A stretch of 10,098 nucleotides of DNA from Pseudomonadota bacterium (GCA_023390675.1 JAEWCK010000146.1:1-10098); one strand, 5' to 3'; shown: positions 1 through 7,104, counted from the stretch's first letter. Notes: a model not told the origin generated them from the sequence alone. Made by a program: numbers and translations.

Positions 1-223
1 CGCCGGGGCCGCTGGGCACCGGCGCGACGATGTAGATGCGGTCGGTGCCCCTGGCGTCGTGGATGACGATGCCGCGCGCGTGGAGAACGCCGTCGTCGGG
101 CAGCGCCGCGGCGCCCGCGAAGACCAGTGCCGCGCCCAACCCCACTGCGATCGTGGTGCGTTGCGCGCGGGCGAGGCGCCGTTCGAGATTGTCGACACGT
201 GCGACGAGCGCGGCATGGTCCAT
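1..223 (-). CDS. Small membrane-anchored hypothetical protein (5' part, runs off left edge)
   Basis: I do not recognise a named family. On the minus strand an ATG at 223-221 opens a frame that stays open to the left edge, giving 74 visible residues. A good ribosome binding site (GGAGG, complement of 229-233) lies 5 nt upstream of the ATG and decides the start. Residues 1-20 (MDHAALVARVDNLERRLARA) look like a short charged coiled coil. Residues about 22-42 form a hydrophobic, Ala/Gly-rich transmembrane or signal-anchor helix. After it comes a segment ending in HARGIVIHDARGTDRIYIVA. That resembles the 'RG-hydrophobic-D-x-G-x-R' repeats of some bacterial proteins of unknown function whose C-terminal part would lie outside the membrane. 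The gene is divergent from the S9 peptidase gene and shares its 114-nt upstream region, so the operator-like palindrome there could act on both. The C-terminus is not visible. Confidence 0.75.
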   Translation of the reverse strand, partial: MDHAALVARVDNLERRLARAQRTTIAVGLGAALVFAGAAALPDDGVLHARGIVIHDARGTDRIYIVAPVPSGPG

Positions 224-235
224 CGGTTCCTCCCG

Positions 236-266
236 TTGAAAACGCGAGTTCACTATCGATTACAAT
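236..266 (+). promoter_or_regulatory. Candidate promoter for the S9 peptidase gene
   Basis: TTGAAA at 236-241 resembles a -35 box, and TACAAT at 261-266 matches the -10 consensus in five of six positions. The 19-nt spacer is longer than the ideal 17. The -10 box lies inside the palindrome at 258-273, a layout in which a bound repressor would block RNA polymerase. Because the core is palindromic, TACAAT also occurs on the minus strand, but no good -35 box was seen for the divergent gene. Assigned by pattern only. Confidence 0.35.
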
Positions 267-273
267 TGTAGTC
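258..273. promoter_or_regulatory. BlaI/MecI/CopY-type operator candidate
   Basis: The sequence GATTACAATTGTAGTC is a 16-bp dyad. Its 10-bp core TACAATTGTA is a perfect palindrome, and the outer GA(T/C) and (A/G)TC arms differ at only one pair. The core fits TACAnnTGTA, the known recognition element of winged-helix repressors of the BlaI/MecI/CopY family. It is AT-rich in GC-rich surroundings and sits between two divergent genes, over a likely -10 box and 65 nt before the peptidase start codon. No blaI- or blaR-like gene is visible in the window, so the regulator would be encoded elsewhere. The binding assignment is inference from motif and position. Confidence 0.5.
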
Positions 274-337
274 AATAGGCCGCCCTTTACGCTGCCGCGC
301 CGCCCCGCAATAACGCGCGCCCAAGGAGAGACGGGAT

Positions 338-2554
338 ATGCGCAAATGGCTGATCGGACTGGCGATGTTGGGAGCGGCGACGATGCCCGGTAGCGCGATC
401 GCGCAGGAGAAGCTCACGCTCGAGCGAGTCTTCGCGAGCCCGGATCTCAATGGCCCGCAGCCGCGCAAGATGGCGCTCTCGCCCGACGGCAAATATCTCA
501 CGCTGCTCCGCAATCGCCCCGACGAGAAGGAGCGGTTCGACCTGTGGGCGATGGACACCGCCACGGGCCAGTGGCGGATGCTGGTCGATTCGAAGAAGGT
601 CGGCAGCGGCGCCGAATTGTCCGAAGCCGAGAAGATGCAGCGCGAGCGCGCGCGGATCGGCGGGAGCAAGGGCATCGTTGCCTACGACTGGTCGCCCGAC
701 AGCAAGTCGATCCTCGTGCCGCTGGAGGGCGAGCTCTATGTCGCCACGCTCGACGGCAAGGTCGAGAAGCTCCCCGCCGCCGCCGGTCCCAAGCTCAATG
801 CCGAAATCAGCCGCGCGGGCGGCTATGCCAGCTATGTGCAGGATCAGAACCTGTTCGTGATGGACCGCGCCACCGGCAAGCCCGTGCAGGTCACGCAGGA
901 CGGCAAGGACACCGTCCACTGGGGCGAGGCCGAGTTCGTCGCGCAGGAAGAGATCGATCGCTTCACCGGCTATTGGTGGTCGCCCACCGACAAGCGCATC
1001 GCGGTCGAGCGCTTCGACGAGGCGCCAGTCGGCATCGTCACCCGCGCCGCGATCGGCGCCGAGGGCGCCACGATCTTCCAGCAGCGCTATCCCAAGGCGG
1101 GCACGCCCAATGCGCTTGTCGAGCTCTATCTGATCGATCCCTCAGGCGCGAACCGGGTCAAGGTCGATCTGGGCACGGAGACCGACATCTATCTGGCGCG
1201 CGTCGACTGGTCGCAGGACGGGAGCAAGCTCTACGTCCAGCGCCAGAACCGCGATCAGACCGTGCTCGATCTGCTCGAAGTCGATCCCGCAACCGGCAAG
1301 TCGACTCTGCTGTTCAGCGAGAAATCGGGGCCGAAGAGCTGGATCAACCTGTCCAACGCGCTGACTCCGCTCAGGGACGGCAGCCTGATCTGGTGGTCCG
1401 AGCGCGACGGTCACGGCCATCTCTATCGCTGGGCCAGGGGCAAATGGACTCAGCTGACCAAAGGCGATTGGGAAGTGACTCCCGACGTCGCCGGCGTCGA
1501 CGAGAGCAAGGGCCGCGTCTTCTTCCTCGGCAACAAGGACGGCGTGCTCGGGCGGCACCTCTATTCGGTCGACTACAGGAAGCCCGGCGCGGTGACCCGG
1601 CTGACCGAGCCCGGCTGGTGGAACGTCGCGACGATGGACAAGGGCGGCACCCACGCGATCGTCACGCGCTCGAGCCAGAACCAGCCCGCGCAGGTCTATC
1701 TCGCCGATGCGAGCGGCAAGCGCCTCGCCTGGGTCAACGAGAATTCGGTGCAGGCCGCCGATCACCCCTATCACCCGTATCTCGCGGCGCACCGCGAGCG
1801 AACCTTCGGCACGATCAAGGCGGCCGACGGCACCGAACTCCACTGGGAGATGATCACGCCGAAGATGGAGCCGGGCAGGAAATACCCGGTCTTCTTCCAG
1901 CATTATGGCGGTCCGCACGCGCAGCAGGTGAGCCGCGCCTGGGGCGGGGCGCTCCAGCAATATCTCGTCGAGCGCGGCTATATCTGGTTCCAGCTCGACA
2001 ATCGCGGCTCGGCCAATCGCGGCAAGGCGTTCGAGGACACGATCTGGCATGCGATGGGCTCGGTCGAGGTCGAGGATCAGGTCGCGGGCGCGAACTATCT
2101 CAAGACGCTCGATTTCGTCGATCCGAAGCGGATCGCGACCTATGGCTGGTCGTACGGCGGCTACATGACCCTGAAGCTGCTCGAGAACGCGCCGGGCGTG
2201 TTCGCCGCGGGCGTGGCCGGCGCGCCGGTGGTCAAGTGGGAGCTGTACGACACGCACTATACCGAGCGCTACATGGGCGACCCGAACAAGGTGCCCGAGG
2301 CGTACAAGGCATCGGACAATATCGCCAGGGCAACCGCCATTGTCGATCCGCTGCTCATCCTCCACGGCATGGCCGACGACAATGTCGTGCTCGAGAACAC
2401 GACCGCGATGGCGGCCGAGCTTCAGAAGCACGAAGTGCCGTTCGAGATGATGCTCTACCCCGGACACACCCACCGCGTCGGCGGGCCGGGGATCAGCGTT
2501 CACCTGTGGAACACGATCCTGAACTTTCTTGATCGGCGCGTCGGCAAGCCCTGA
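338..2554 (+). CDS. S9 family serine peptidase, dipeptidyl peptidase IV type (secreted)
   Basis: This is a probable periplasmic or secreted prolyl dipeptidyl peptidase, which removes Xaa-Pro or Xaa-Ala dipeptides from peptide N-termini. The 738-residue length is typical of bacterial S9B enzymes. Residues 1-22 form a signal peptide with likely cleavage AIA|Q. An N-terminal beta-propeller covers about 40-500. It contains the EFVAQEE segment, whose Glu204-Glu205 pair matches the double glutamate that DPP IV uses to bind the substrate N-terminus. The C-terminal alpha/beta hydrolase domain (about 520-738) has the nucleophile Ser605 in GWSYGGYM, Asp680 in HGMADDNV and His712 in YPGHTHR. All catalytic residues are therefore present. 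The ATG at 338 follows an AAGGAG ribosome binding site at 323-328. The gene is divergent from the small membrane-protein gene and preceded by the palindrome at 258-273. Sequence evidence for DPP IV is strong; exact substrate preference is inferred. Confidence 0.93.
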   Translation: MRKWLIGLAMLGAATMPGSAIAQEKLTLERVFASPDLNGPQPRKMALSPDGKYLTLLRNRPDEKERFDLWAMDTATGQWRMLVDSKKVGSGAELSEAEKMQRERARIGGSKGIVAYDWSPDSKSILVPLEGELYVATLDGKVEKLPAAAGPKLNAEISRAGGYASYVQDQNLFVMDRATGKPVQVTQDGKDTVHWGEAEFVAQEEIDRFTGYWWSPTDKRIAVERFDEAPVGIVTRAAIGAEGATIFQQRYPKAGTPNALVELYLIDPSGANRVKVDLGTETDIYLARVDWSQDGSKLYVQRQNRDQTVLDLLEVDPATGKSTLLFSEKSGPKSWINLSNALTPLRDGSLIWWSERDGHGHLYRWARGKWTQLTKGDWEVTPDVAGVDESKGRVFFLGNKDGVLGRHLYSVDYRKPGAVTRLTEPGWWNVATMDKGGTHAIVTRSSQNQPAQVYLADASGKRLAWVNENSVQAADHPYHPYLAAHRERTFGTIKAADGTELHWEMITPKMEPGRKYPVFFQHYGGPHAQQVSRAWGGALQQYLVERGYIWFQLDNRGSANRGKAFEDTIWHAMGSVEVEDQVAGANYLKTLDFVDPKRIATYGWSYGGYMTLKLLENAPGVFAAGVAGAPVVKWELYDTHYTERYMGDPNKVPEAYKASDNIARATAIVDPLLILHGMADDNVVLENTTAMAAELQKHEVPFEMMLYPGHTHRVGGPGISVHLWNTILNFLDRRVGKP

Positions 2555-2598
2555 GCGGCGCACCTCCAGACCGTTGTATCTGCGCAATTGCTGAAATA

Positions 2599-2624
2599 CC
2601 CTCCGGCGTCGCCGCGCCGGAGGG
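2599..2624. terminator. Strong GC hairpin downstream of the peptidase gene
   Basis: A perfect 10-bp stem (CCCTCCGGCG pairing with CGCCGGAGGG) encloses a 6-nt loop, starting 45 nt after the peptidase stop codon. No T-run follows on either strand, so it is not a classical intrinsic terminator. It could end or stabilise the peptidase mRNA, or lie in the leader of the next gene. I saw no convincing promoter between it and the downstream DUF418 gene; TTGTAT (2574-2579) and TACCCT (2597-2602) are a weak pair upstream. Confidence 0.5.
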
Positions 2625-2647
2625 GAGCTTGGCGCGTGTAGCGGGCG

Positions 2648-2666
2648 TACCTTGCACCGTAAGGTA
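2648..2666. promoter_or_regulatory. Short dyad just upstream of the first DUF418 gene
   Basis: TACCTT (2648-2653) and AAGGTA (2661-2666) form a perfect 6-bp inverted repeat around a 7-nt centre. It ends 16 nt before the ATG and a few bases before the ribosome binding site. It could be a repressor site or a small RNA hairpin in the leader. Six-base arms do occur by chance, and no regulator is linked to it. Confidence 0.25.
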
Positions 2667-2682
2667 ACGAAGGGGGAGGAAC

Positions 2683-4029
2683 ATGGGGGAAAACACGGTG
2701 ACGCTCGCGCCGGTGCGCGGCAAGGCGCGAATCGACGTGCTCGACATGCTGCGCGGGTTCGCTATCCTCGGGATTTTCTTCATGAACATCCCCTTCATGG
2801 CGGCGGAGGTCTCGAAGGTCTTCGTCAATCCGGCCCTGATCGGGTGGACGCCGGCAGATGCGGCTTCGTGGTGGACGATCCAGATCCTGCTCGAAGGCAC
2901 GCAACGCGGGCTGCTCGAATTGCTGTTCGGCGCAGGGATGATGGTGCTTGCGGCCAGGGCTATGGAGCCCGACGGGCCCGTCGCGATTGCCGATCTCTAT
3001 TGGCGGCGCAATCTGTGGCTGATCGGCTTCGGGCTGGTCGATGTCTTCCTGCTGCTCTGGCCGGGCGACATCCTTCACATCTACGGGCTTGCCGCATTGC
3101 TGCTCTTCCCGTTCCGCAAGCTCGGGCCGAAGCTGCTGCTTGCGTTTGGCCTCGGCTTCGCGAGCTTCATCCTGGTGACCGGCGTGTTCGAATATGCCGG
3201 GCGCGTCGATCTGGTGCAGCGCGTCGAGGCGGCGCAGACGAAACAGGCCGCGCACGCGCCGCTGACCGCGGCCGAGAAGCAGACGCTCGAGGATTGGCAG
3301 AAGAAGGTGGAGCGGCGGCTGACCGGCGGCCCCGAAATGAAGCAGGCCGCCGAGGTCGAGCGCAAGGGACACAGCGGCGGGCTGCTGAACTATGCCGAGA
3401 TGAATATCGGCTTCTATCTGTACTTCGTGGCCGCCTCGCTGCTTCCCAACGTCGCCGAGGCATTCTGCGTCATGCTGATCGGCATCGCGCTGTGGAAGTG
3501 GGGCGTGATCCAGGGGCAGCGGTCGTCCCGCTTCTATCTGGTGCTGATGCTGGCCTGCTACATTCCGGGCTCCGCGCTCCGCGCAATCGGCGCGGGCGAG
3601 CACCTGCTGATGACGCCGGCGCCCAAGACCGTCTGGCTCACGCAGGAATTCGCGCGCATCGCCGTGTCGATCGGCCATGTCGCCTTGATCAACCTGCTCG
3701 TGAAGGCGGCGGCGGGCCGCGCGCTGCTCGCGCCGTTCAAGGCGGCGGGGCGGACGGCCTTCTCGCTCTATTTCCTTCAGCAGATCGTCGGGCTGTGGAT
3801 CCTCTACGCGCCCTGGGGCCCGGGCCTGTGGGCGCGGCAGGGCTGGGCGGACATGGCGGGCACCGCGCTGCTCGTTGTCGCCGGGCAGCTCGTGCTCGCC
3901 AATCTGTGGCTGCGCGCCTTCGCCAACGGCCCGCTCGAATGGGCGTGGCGCAGCCTTGCCTATGTCCGCTGGCAGCCGCTGCTCAAGCCGCGGGAGCCCG
4001 CTCCCCCGGAGGCGCTGGCGGCGGCGTAG
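2683..4029 (+). CDS. DUF418 / YeiB-like polytopic membrane protein, copy 1
   Basis: This 448-residue inner-membrane protein has the usual length and pattern of the DUF418 (YeiB-like) family, whose biochemical role is not established; a transport or acyl-transfer role has been suggested for relatives. Residues 14-36 carry the family's N-terminal signature, with D-x-L-R-G-F-A-I-L-G-I-F and N-I. About ten hydrophobic segments follow. They are interrupted by a soluble charged stretch at about 175-235 rich in Glu, Lys and Gln. The C-terminal DUF418 domain includes WKWGVIQGQR from residue 271, FSLYFLQQIVG, and the hallmark GPLEWAWRSL at 416-425. The ATG at 2683 follows a strong GGGGGAGG site at 2672-2679. 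The last 47 bases overlap the convergent patatin gene on the other strand. A paralogue lies at 7184-8548. Family assignment is secure; function is unknown. Confidence 0.9.
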   Translation: MGENTVTLAPVRGKARIDVLDMLRGFAILGIFFMNIPFMAAEVSKVFVNPALIGWTPADAASWWTIQILLEGTQRGLLELLFGAGMMVLAARAMEPDGPVAIADLYWRRNLWLIGFGLVDVFLLLWPGDILHIYGLAALLLFPFRKLGPKLLLAFGLGFASFILVTGVFEYAGRVDLVQRVEAAQTKQAAHAPLTAAEKQTLEDWQKKVERRLTGGPEMKQAAEVERKGHSGGLLNYAEMNIGFYLYFVAASLLPNVAEAFCVMLIGIALWKWGVIQGQRSSRFYLVLMLACYIPGSALRAIGAGEHLLMTPAPKTVWLTQEFARIAVSIGHVALINLLVKAAAGRALLAPFKAAGRTAFSLYFLQQIVGLWILYAPWGPGLWARQGWADMAGTALLVVAGQLVLANLWLRAFANGPLEWAWRSLAYVRWQPLLKPREPAPPEALAAA

Positions 4030-5473
4030 ACCGCGCCGGGACGCCCACCGGCGCCTTCAGGCAGAAGGTGCGCGTCTCGGTGCCGTCATACTTGCACAGC
4101 TCGGTCCAGGGCAAAGTCCCGCGGTTGCGGTTGCGGCCGTAATCCATCACGCAGCGCATGAATTCGGGGATGAACATCGCGTTGGGATAGCGCGGTTTGA
4201 TGAGGCCGCAGCGGTCGCCGCCGGTGATCGGGGTATAGGTCTTCCACCCGTCCGCGCTGACGAAGAAGATGTTGCCCCCGGGCTGGGCGAGGCGGAGCGC
4301 CATGATCGATCCGACCTCGAGCTGGTTGACCATGATCGCTTCGCCGCGCTGCGCCGCGTGGAGCGCGTCGGCCTTCCGGTCGATCCGCGGCGTTTCATAG
4401 GGCCGCACCGAATAATCGTCGGGCTCGAGCACCGTCGGGCCGTTGCGGATGACGTAAATCGACGGCGGCTGGAACGGGGCAGGGGCCGCCGCGGCCAGCC
4501 CGCGCTGCGTCATCAGCTCCTGCCGCCGCCTGGCGACCATCTCGGCCGCGAGCGCCTGCGCCTGCGCGACCGAGGCGAGGAACACCGATTGGCGCACCCC
4601 GCCGTCATAATAGGTCCGCCCGTCCACCCGCACCTGCTGGTAGAAGACCGGCACCGCCGCCGATGCGATCGCCGCGCCCGCGAGGCACTGCGTCGCCTTG
4701 CCGAGATCCTCGTCCCTGGTGACGTCGTAGGGCTGGAGCAGCTCCTGCACGTCGACATAGCCGAATTCGCCCGACTGCGCCTCGATCGAGCCGAGCAGCA
4801 CCTTGCGGCCGTTGGGGTCGCGCAGCCTGGCGATCATGCACACGCCCGCCCGGCCCATCGGCGAGTCGGGATCGTAGATCCTTGGGCAGATCTTCTCCTC
4901 GAACCGCCGCTTGAGCGGCTTGAGATTCGCCATCGCGCCGTTGATCGCCGCCAGCGCCTGGATGCTCTCGCGGTCGACGACGTCGCTTTCCTTGTCGGGC
5001 GAATAGGCCGCGATCAGCCCCTTGCGGATCGCTTCGCCCTCGGCGTCCTGACGGTCGAGCCCCGCACCGACGAACAGCGCCTGCAGCGCGCCCGTGCTCA
5101 CCCCCGTCACCACCGAGAAGTTCGGGAACTGCCGGTTCTTGACCAGCTCGTCCATCAGCCCGACGCCGAACGCGCCCCATTGCCCGCCACCCGAGAGCAA
5201 AAGGATCGGCCGCGGGTCCTCGGGATTGCTGCGCAGATACGCCTCGTCGCGCTCCAGCCGTGCGAGCTCGGGCGCGGCGAGGCGGCGGGCGAGCTCGAGA
5301 TCGGCGCGCGGGAAGTCCTCGGGATCCTCGCCCCTGATCTGCCATTCGAGCACGGTGCGCTGGAGCGGATGCACGCGGCTCGCGAAATCCGCGCATTCCA
5401 TCTTGAGCGGACCGCGCAGCGCGCAGCTCGAAACCGTCAAGGCAATCAGGATGACCGCTATCACACGCCGCAT
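3983..5473 (-). CDS. Patatin-like phospholipase, lipoprotein
   Basis: This is a probable envelope lipid acyl hydrolase. Residues 1-16 form a lipoprotein signal peptide with the lipobox V14-S15-S16-C17, so Cys17 should be lipidated and the protein anchored on the periplasmic side of a membrane. The patatin domain spans about 88-300. GGGQWGAFG (95-103) is the oxyanion-hole glycine loop, Ser126 in GVSTG is the nucleophile, and Asp290 in DGG completes the Ser-Asp dyad, so it looks catalytically competent. About 200 residues follow that I cannot assign to a known domain. They include a hydrophilic stretch with several Cys, and a Pro/Ala-rich tail. Total length is 496 residues. Its 3' end overlaps the first DUF418 gene by 47 bases in antisense. 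Its 5' end is divergent from asd. Whether it cleaves phospholipids or another ester is not decidable from sequence. Confidence 0.9.
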   Translation of the reverse strand: MRRVIAVILIALTVSSCALRGPLKMECADFASRVHPLQRTVLEWQIRGEDPEDFPRADLELARRLAAPELARLERDEAYLRSNPEDPRPILLLSGGGQWGAFGVGLMDELVKNRQFPNFSVVTGVSTGALQALFVGAGLDRQDAEGEAIRKGLIAAYSPDKESDVVDRESIQALAAINGAMANLKPLKRRFEEKICPRIYDPDSPMGRAGVCMIARLRDPNGRKVLLGSIEAQSGEFGYVDVQELLQPYDVTRDEDLGKATQCLAGAAIASAAVPVFYQQVRVDGRTYYDGGVRQSVFLASVAQAQALAAEMVARRRQELMTQRGLAAAAPAPFQPPSIYVIRNGPTVLEPDDYSVRPYETPRIDRKADALHAAQRGEAIMVNQLEVGSIMALRLAQPGGNIFFVSADGWKTYTPITGGDRCGLIKPRYPNAMFIPEFMRCVMDYGRNRNRGTLPWTELCKYDGTETRTFCLKAPVGVPARSTPPPAPPGERAPAA

Positions 5474-5516
5474 GGTCTGCCCCCCGCGATGATGCTTGTC
5501 GCGTCAGCTTAGGCGC

Positions 5517-5609
5517 ATGCGCGCAGATGTCTTGAAGATAATCGACCAAAGCGGAGCCATGCCCGCGGCCAAGCAGGCCTTGCTTGCGCTGCAGCGCAGG
5601 GAAGCGTAG
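5517..5609 (+). CDS. Possible 30-residue small ORF upstream of asd
   Basis: An ATG at 5517 opens a 30-codon frame ending in TAG at 5607-5609, within the 168-nt gap between the divergent patatin and asd genes. The peptide starts MRADVLKIIDQSGAMPAAKQ and ends in LLALQRREA. It would be largely helical and amphipathic, with no proline-arginine-rich look of a shadow frame. The only upstream purine run is a weak AGG at 5511-5513, very close to the ATG. A GATAAT -10-like box lies inside the frame at 5537-5542, so the stretch may simply be the asd promoter and leader. It is not in frame with asd. I do not recognise it, and it could easily be chance. Confidence 0.2.
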   Translation: MRADVLKIIDQSGAMPAAKQALLALQRREA

Positions 5610-5641
5610 CGGGGCAGCCTCCTTCCACCCTGGAGTGCATG

Positions 5642-6670
5642 ATGGGCTACCGTGTCGTGGTCGCTGGCGCCACCGGCAATGTCGGGCGCGAAATGTTGAA
5701 CATCCTGGCCGAGCGGGAATTCCCGATCGACGATCTCGCCGTGCTGGCGTCGTCGCGCTCGACCGGCGACATGATCGACTTCGGCGAGACCGGCAAACAG
5801 TACAAGGTCCAGAATATCGAGCATTTCGATCCCGCCGGCTGGGACATCGCGCTCTTCGCGATCGGCTCGGAAGGCTCGAAGGCCTATGCGCCCAAATTCG
5901 CCGCCGCGGGCTGCACGGTGATCGACAATGCGTCGCTCTACCGGATGGACCCCGACGTGCCGCTGATCGTCCCCGAAGTGAATCCCGAAGCGATCGACGG
6001 CTATACGCGCCGCAACATCATCGCCAATCCCAACTGCTCGACTGCGCAGATGGTGGTGGCGCTGAAGCCGCTCCACGACGCCGCGAAGATCAGGCGCGTG
6101 GTGGTGGCGACCTATCAGTCGGTCTCGGGCGCGGGCAAGGCGGGGATGGACGAGCTGTTCGAGCAGAGCCGCAACATCTTCGTCGGCGACCAGGCCGAGC
6201 CGCACAAGTTCACCAAGCAGATCGCCTTCAACGTGATCCCGCACATCGACAGCTTCCTCGAGGACGGCTCGACCAAGGAAGAATGGAAGATGGTGGTCGA
6301 GACCAAGAAGATCCTCGATCCGAAGATCAAGGTCACCGCCACCTGCGTGCGCGTCCCCGTGTTCGTCGGCCATTCGGAAGCGATCAACATCGAGTTCGAG
6401 GACGAGCTCTCGGCCGAGCAGGCGAAGAAGATCCTGCGCGAGGCGCCCGGCATCATGCTCGTCGACAAGCACGAGGACGGCGGATACGTGACGCCGGTCG
6501 AGTGCGTCGGCGAATACGCGACCTATGTCAGCCGCGTCCGCGAGGATTCGACGGTCGACAACGGCCTCTCGCTCTGGTGCGTCTCGGACAACCTCCGCAA
6601 GGGCGCCGCGCTCAACGCCGTCCAGATCGCCGAGCTGCTCGGCCGCCGGCACCTCAAGAAGGCGGCGTGA
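5642..6670 (+). CDS. asd: Aspartate-semialdehyde dehydrogenase
   Basis: This cytoplasmic enzyme reduces L-aspartyl-4-phosphate to L-aspartate 4-semialdehyde with NADPH. That is the branch point for lysine and diaminopimelate, threonine, methionine and isoleucine. The N-terminal Rossmann motif GATGNVG lies at about residues 8-14. The catalytic Cys132 is in NPNCSTAQ, followed by Gln159 in TYQSVSGAG and the catalytic His244 in VPVFVGHSE. The 342-residue length is normal for the family. Two adjacent ATGs occur (5639 and 5642); I prefer 5642 because GGAG at 5632-5635 is then 6 nt away. A GATAAT -10-like box at 5537-5542 lacks a convincing -35. The stop codon overlaps the start of the GFA-family gene by 4 nt, implying translational coupling. 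No other lysine or threonine genes are nearby. It is probably essential, because it supplies diaminopimelate. Confidence 0.96.
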   Translation: MGYRVVVAGATGNVGREMLNILAEREFPIDDLAVLASSRSTGDMIDFGETGKQYKVQNIEHFDPAGWDIALFAIGSEGSKAYAPKFAAAGCTVIDNASLYRMDPDVPLIVPEVNPEAIDGYTRRNIIANPNCSTAQMVVALKPLHDAAKIRRVVVATYQSVSGAGKAGMDELFEQSRNIFVGDQAEPHKFTKQIAFNVIPHIDSFLEDGSTKEEWKMVVETKKILDPKIKVTATCVRVPVFVGHSEAINIEFEDELSAEQAKKILREAPGIMLVDKHEDGGYVTPVECVGEYATYVSRVREDSTVDNGLSLWCVSDNLRKGAALNAVQIAELLGRRHLKKAA

Positions 6671-7104
6671 GCTTCACCGGCGCCTGCCGCTGCGGCGCGA
6701 GCCGCTACACGCTCGCGGTCGAGGCGCTGGACGCGATCTATTGCTGCCATTGCACCGATTGCCAGCGCTGGTCGGGCAGCGCGTTCAGCGAGCAGGCGGT
6801 GGTGCCCGAGGATGCGGTCAGCGCCGAGGGGCCGGTGATCGAATTCACCCTCACCACGCCGAGCGGAGCGGAATCGCGCCAGCGCGCCTGCGGCACGTGC
6901 CATACGCGGCTGTGGAACACCAACAGCCGCCGCCCGGGCATCGCGACGGTGCGCGGCGGGACGCTCGACCACAATCGCAGCCTCGACCCGCGCGCGCATA
7001 TCTGGGTGAAGAGCAGGCAGCCCTGGATCGCGCTTCCCGAAGGCGTGCCGGCCTTCGAGGAAAGCCCGCCGCTGGAGCAATTCGCGGCCATTCTGCGCAG
7101 CTGA
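6667..7104 (+). CDS. GFA-family (Mss4-like fold) zinc protein
   Basis: The frame encodes 145 residues starting at a GTG that overlaps the asd stop (GTGA at 6667-6670). It is easily missed, because the same frame is open far upstream through asd as noncoding shadow. The family is named after glutathione-dependent formaldehyde-activating enzyme Gfa, but most members have no proven activity. The zinc-binding pattern is complete: C7-x-C9 in GACRCG, C27-x-C29-x-x-C32 in CCHCTDCQRWSG, and C75-x-x-C78 in CGTCHTRLW. The length fits the family. I infer co-translation with asd from the 4-nt overlap, although no metabolic link is obvious. The next gene begins 79 nt downstream on the same strand and could be partly co-transcribed. 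The family call is strong; formaldehyde chemistry is not implied. Confidence 0.9.
   Translation: MSFTGACRCGASRYTLAVEALDAIYCCHCTDCQRWSGSAFSEQAVVPEDAVSAEGPVIEFTLTTPSGAESRQRACGTCHTRLWNTNSRRPGIATVRGGTLDHNRSLDPRAHIWVKSRQPWIALPEGVPAFEESPPLEQFAAILRS

Noticed and set aside
544..2532. Long plus-strand open frame within the peptidase gene
   Set aside because: Its translation is Arg-rich and low in hydrophobic order, as expected for an out-of-frame reading of GC-rich coding DNA. The S9 frame has all catalytic motifs.
1142..2587. 481-codon minus-strand frame opposite the peptidase gene
   Set aside because: Antisense shadow of the S9 gene, with no recognisable motif and repetitive Arg/Asp/Leu/Ala composition.
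2683..5473. Patatin plus membrane protein as an antiphage (CBASS-like) module
   Set aside because: CBASS patatin effectors are cytoplasmic and sit beside a nucleotide cyclase. This patatin is a lipoprotein, is on the opposite strand to its neighbour, and no cyclase or accessory gene is present.
3875..5512. 545-codon plus-strand frame opposite the patatin gene
   Set aside because: Antisense shadow. The minus strand carries the lipobox, glycine loop, GVSTG and DGG motifs in order.
5513..5522. GCGCATGCGC perfect palindrome upstream of the patatin gene
   Set aside because: A 10-bp GC-rich palindrome is expected by chance at this composition, and it is not placed on a clear promoter.
5504..6652. 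382-codon minus-strand frame opposite asd
   Set aside because: Antisense shadow of a well-conserved asd frame, with no domain recognised.
5584..6666. Upstream part of the open frame that ends in the GFA-family gene
   Set aside because: This portion lies out of frame within asd and is Arg-rich noise. Only the part from the GTG at 6667 carries GFA motifs.
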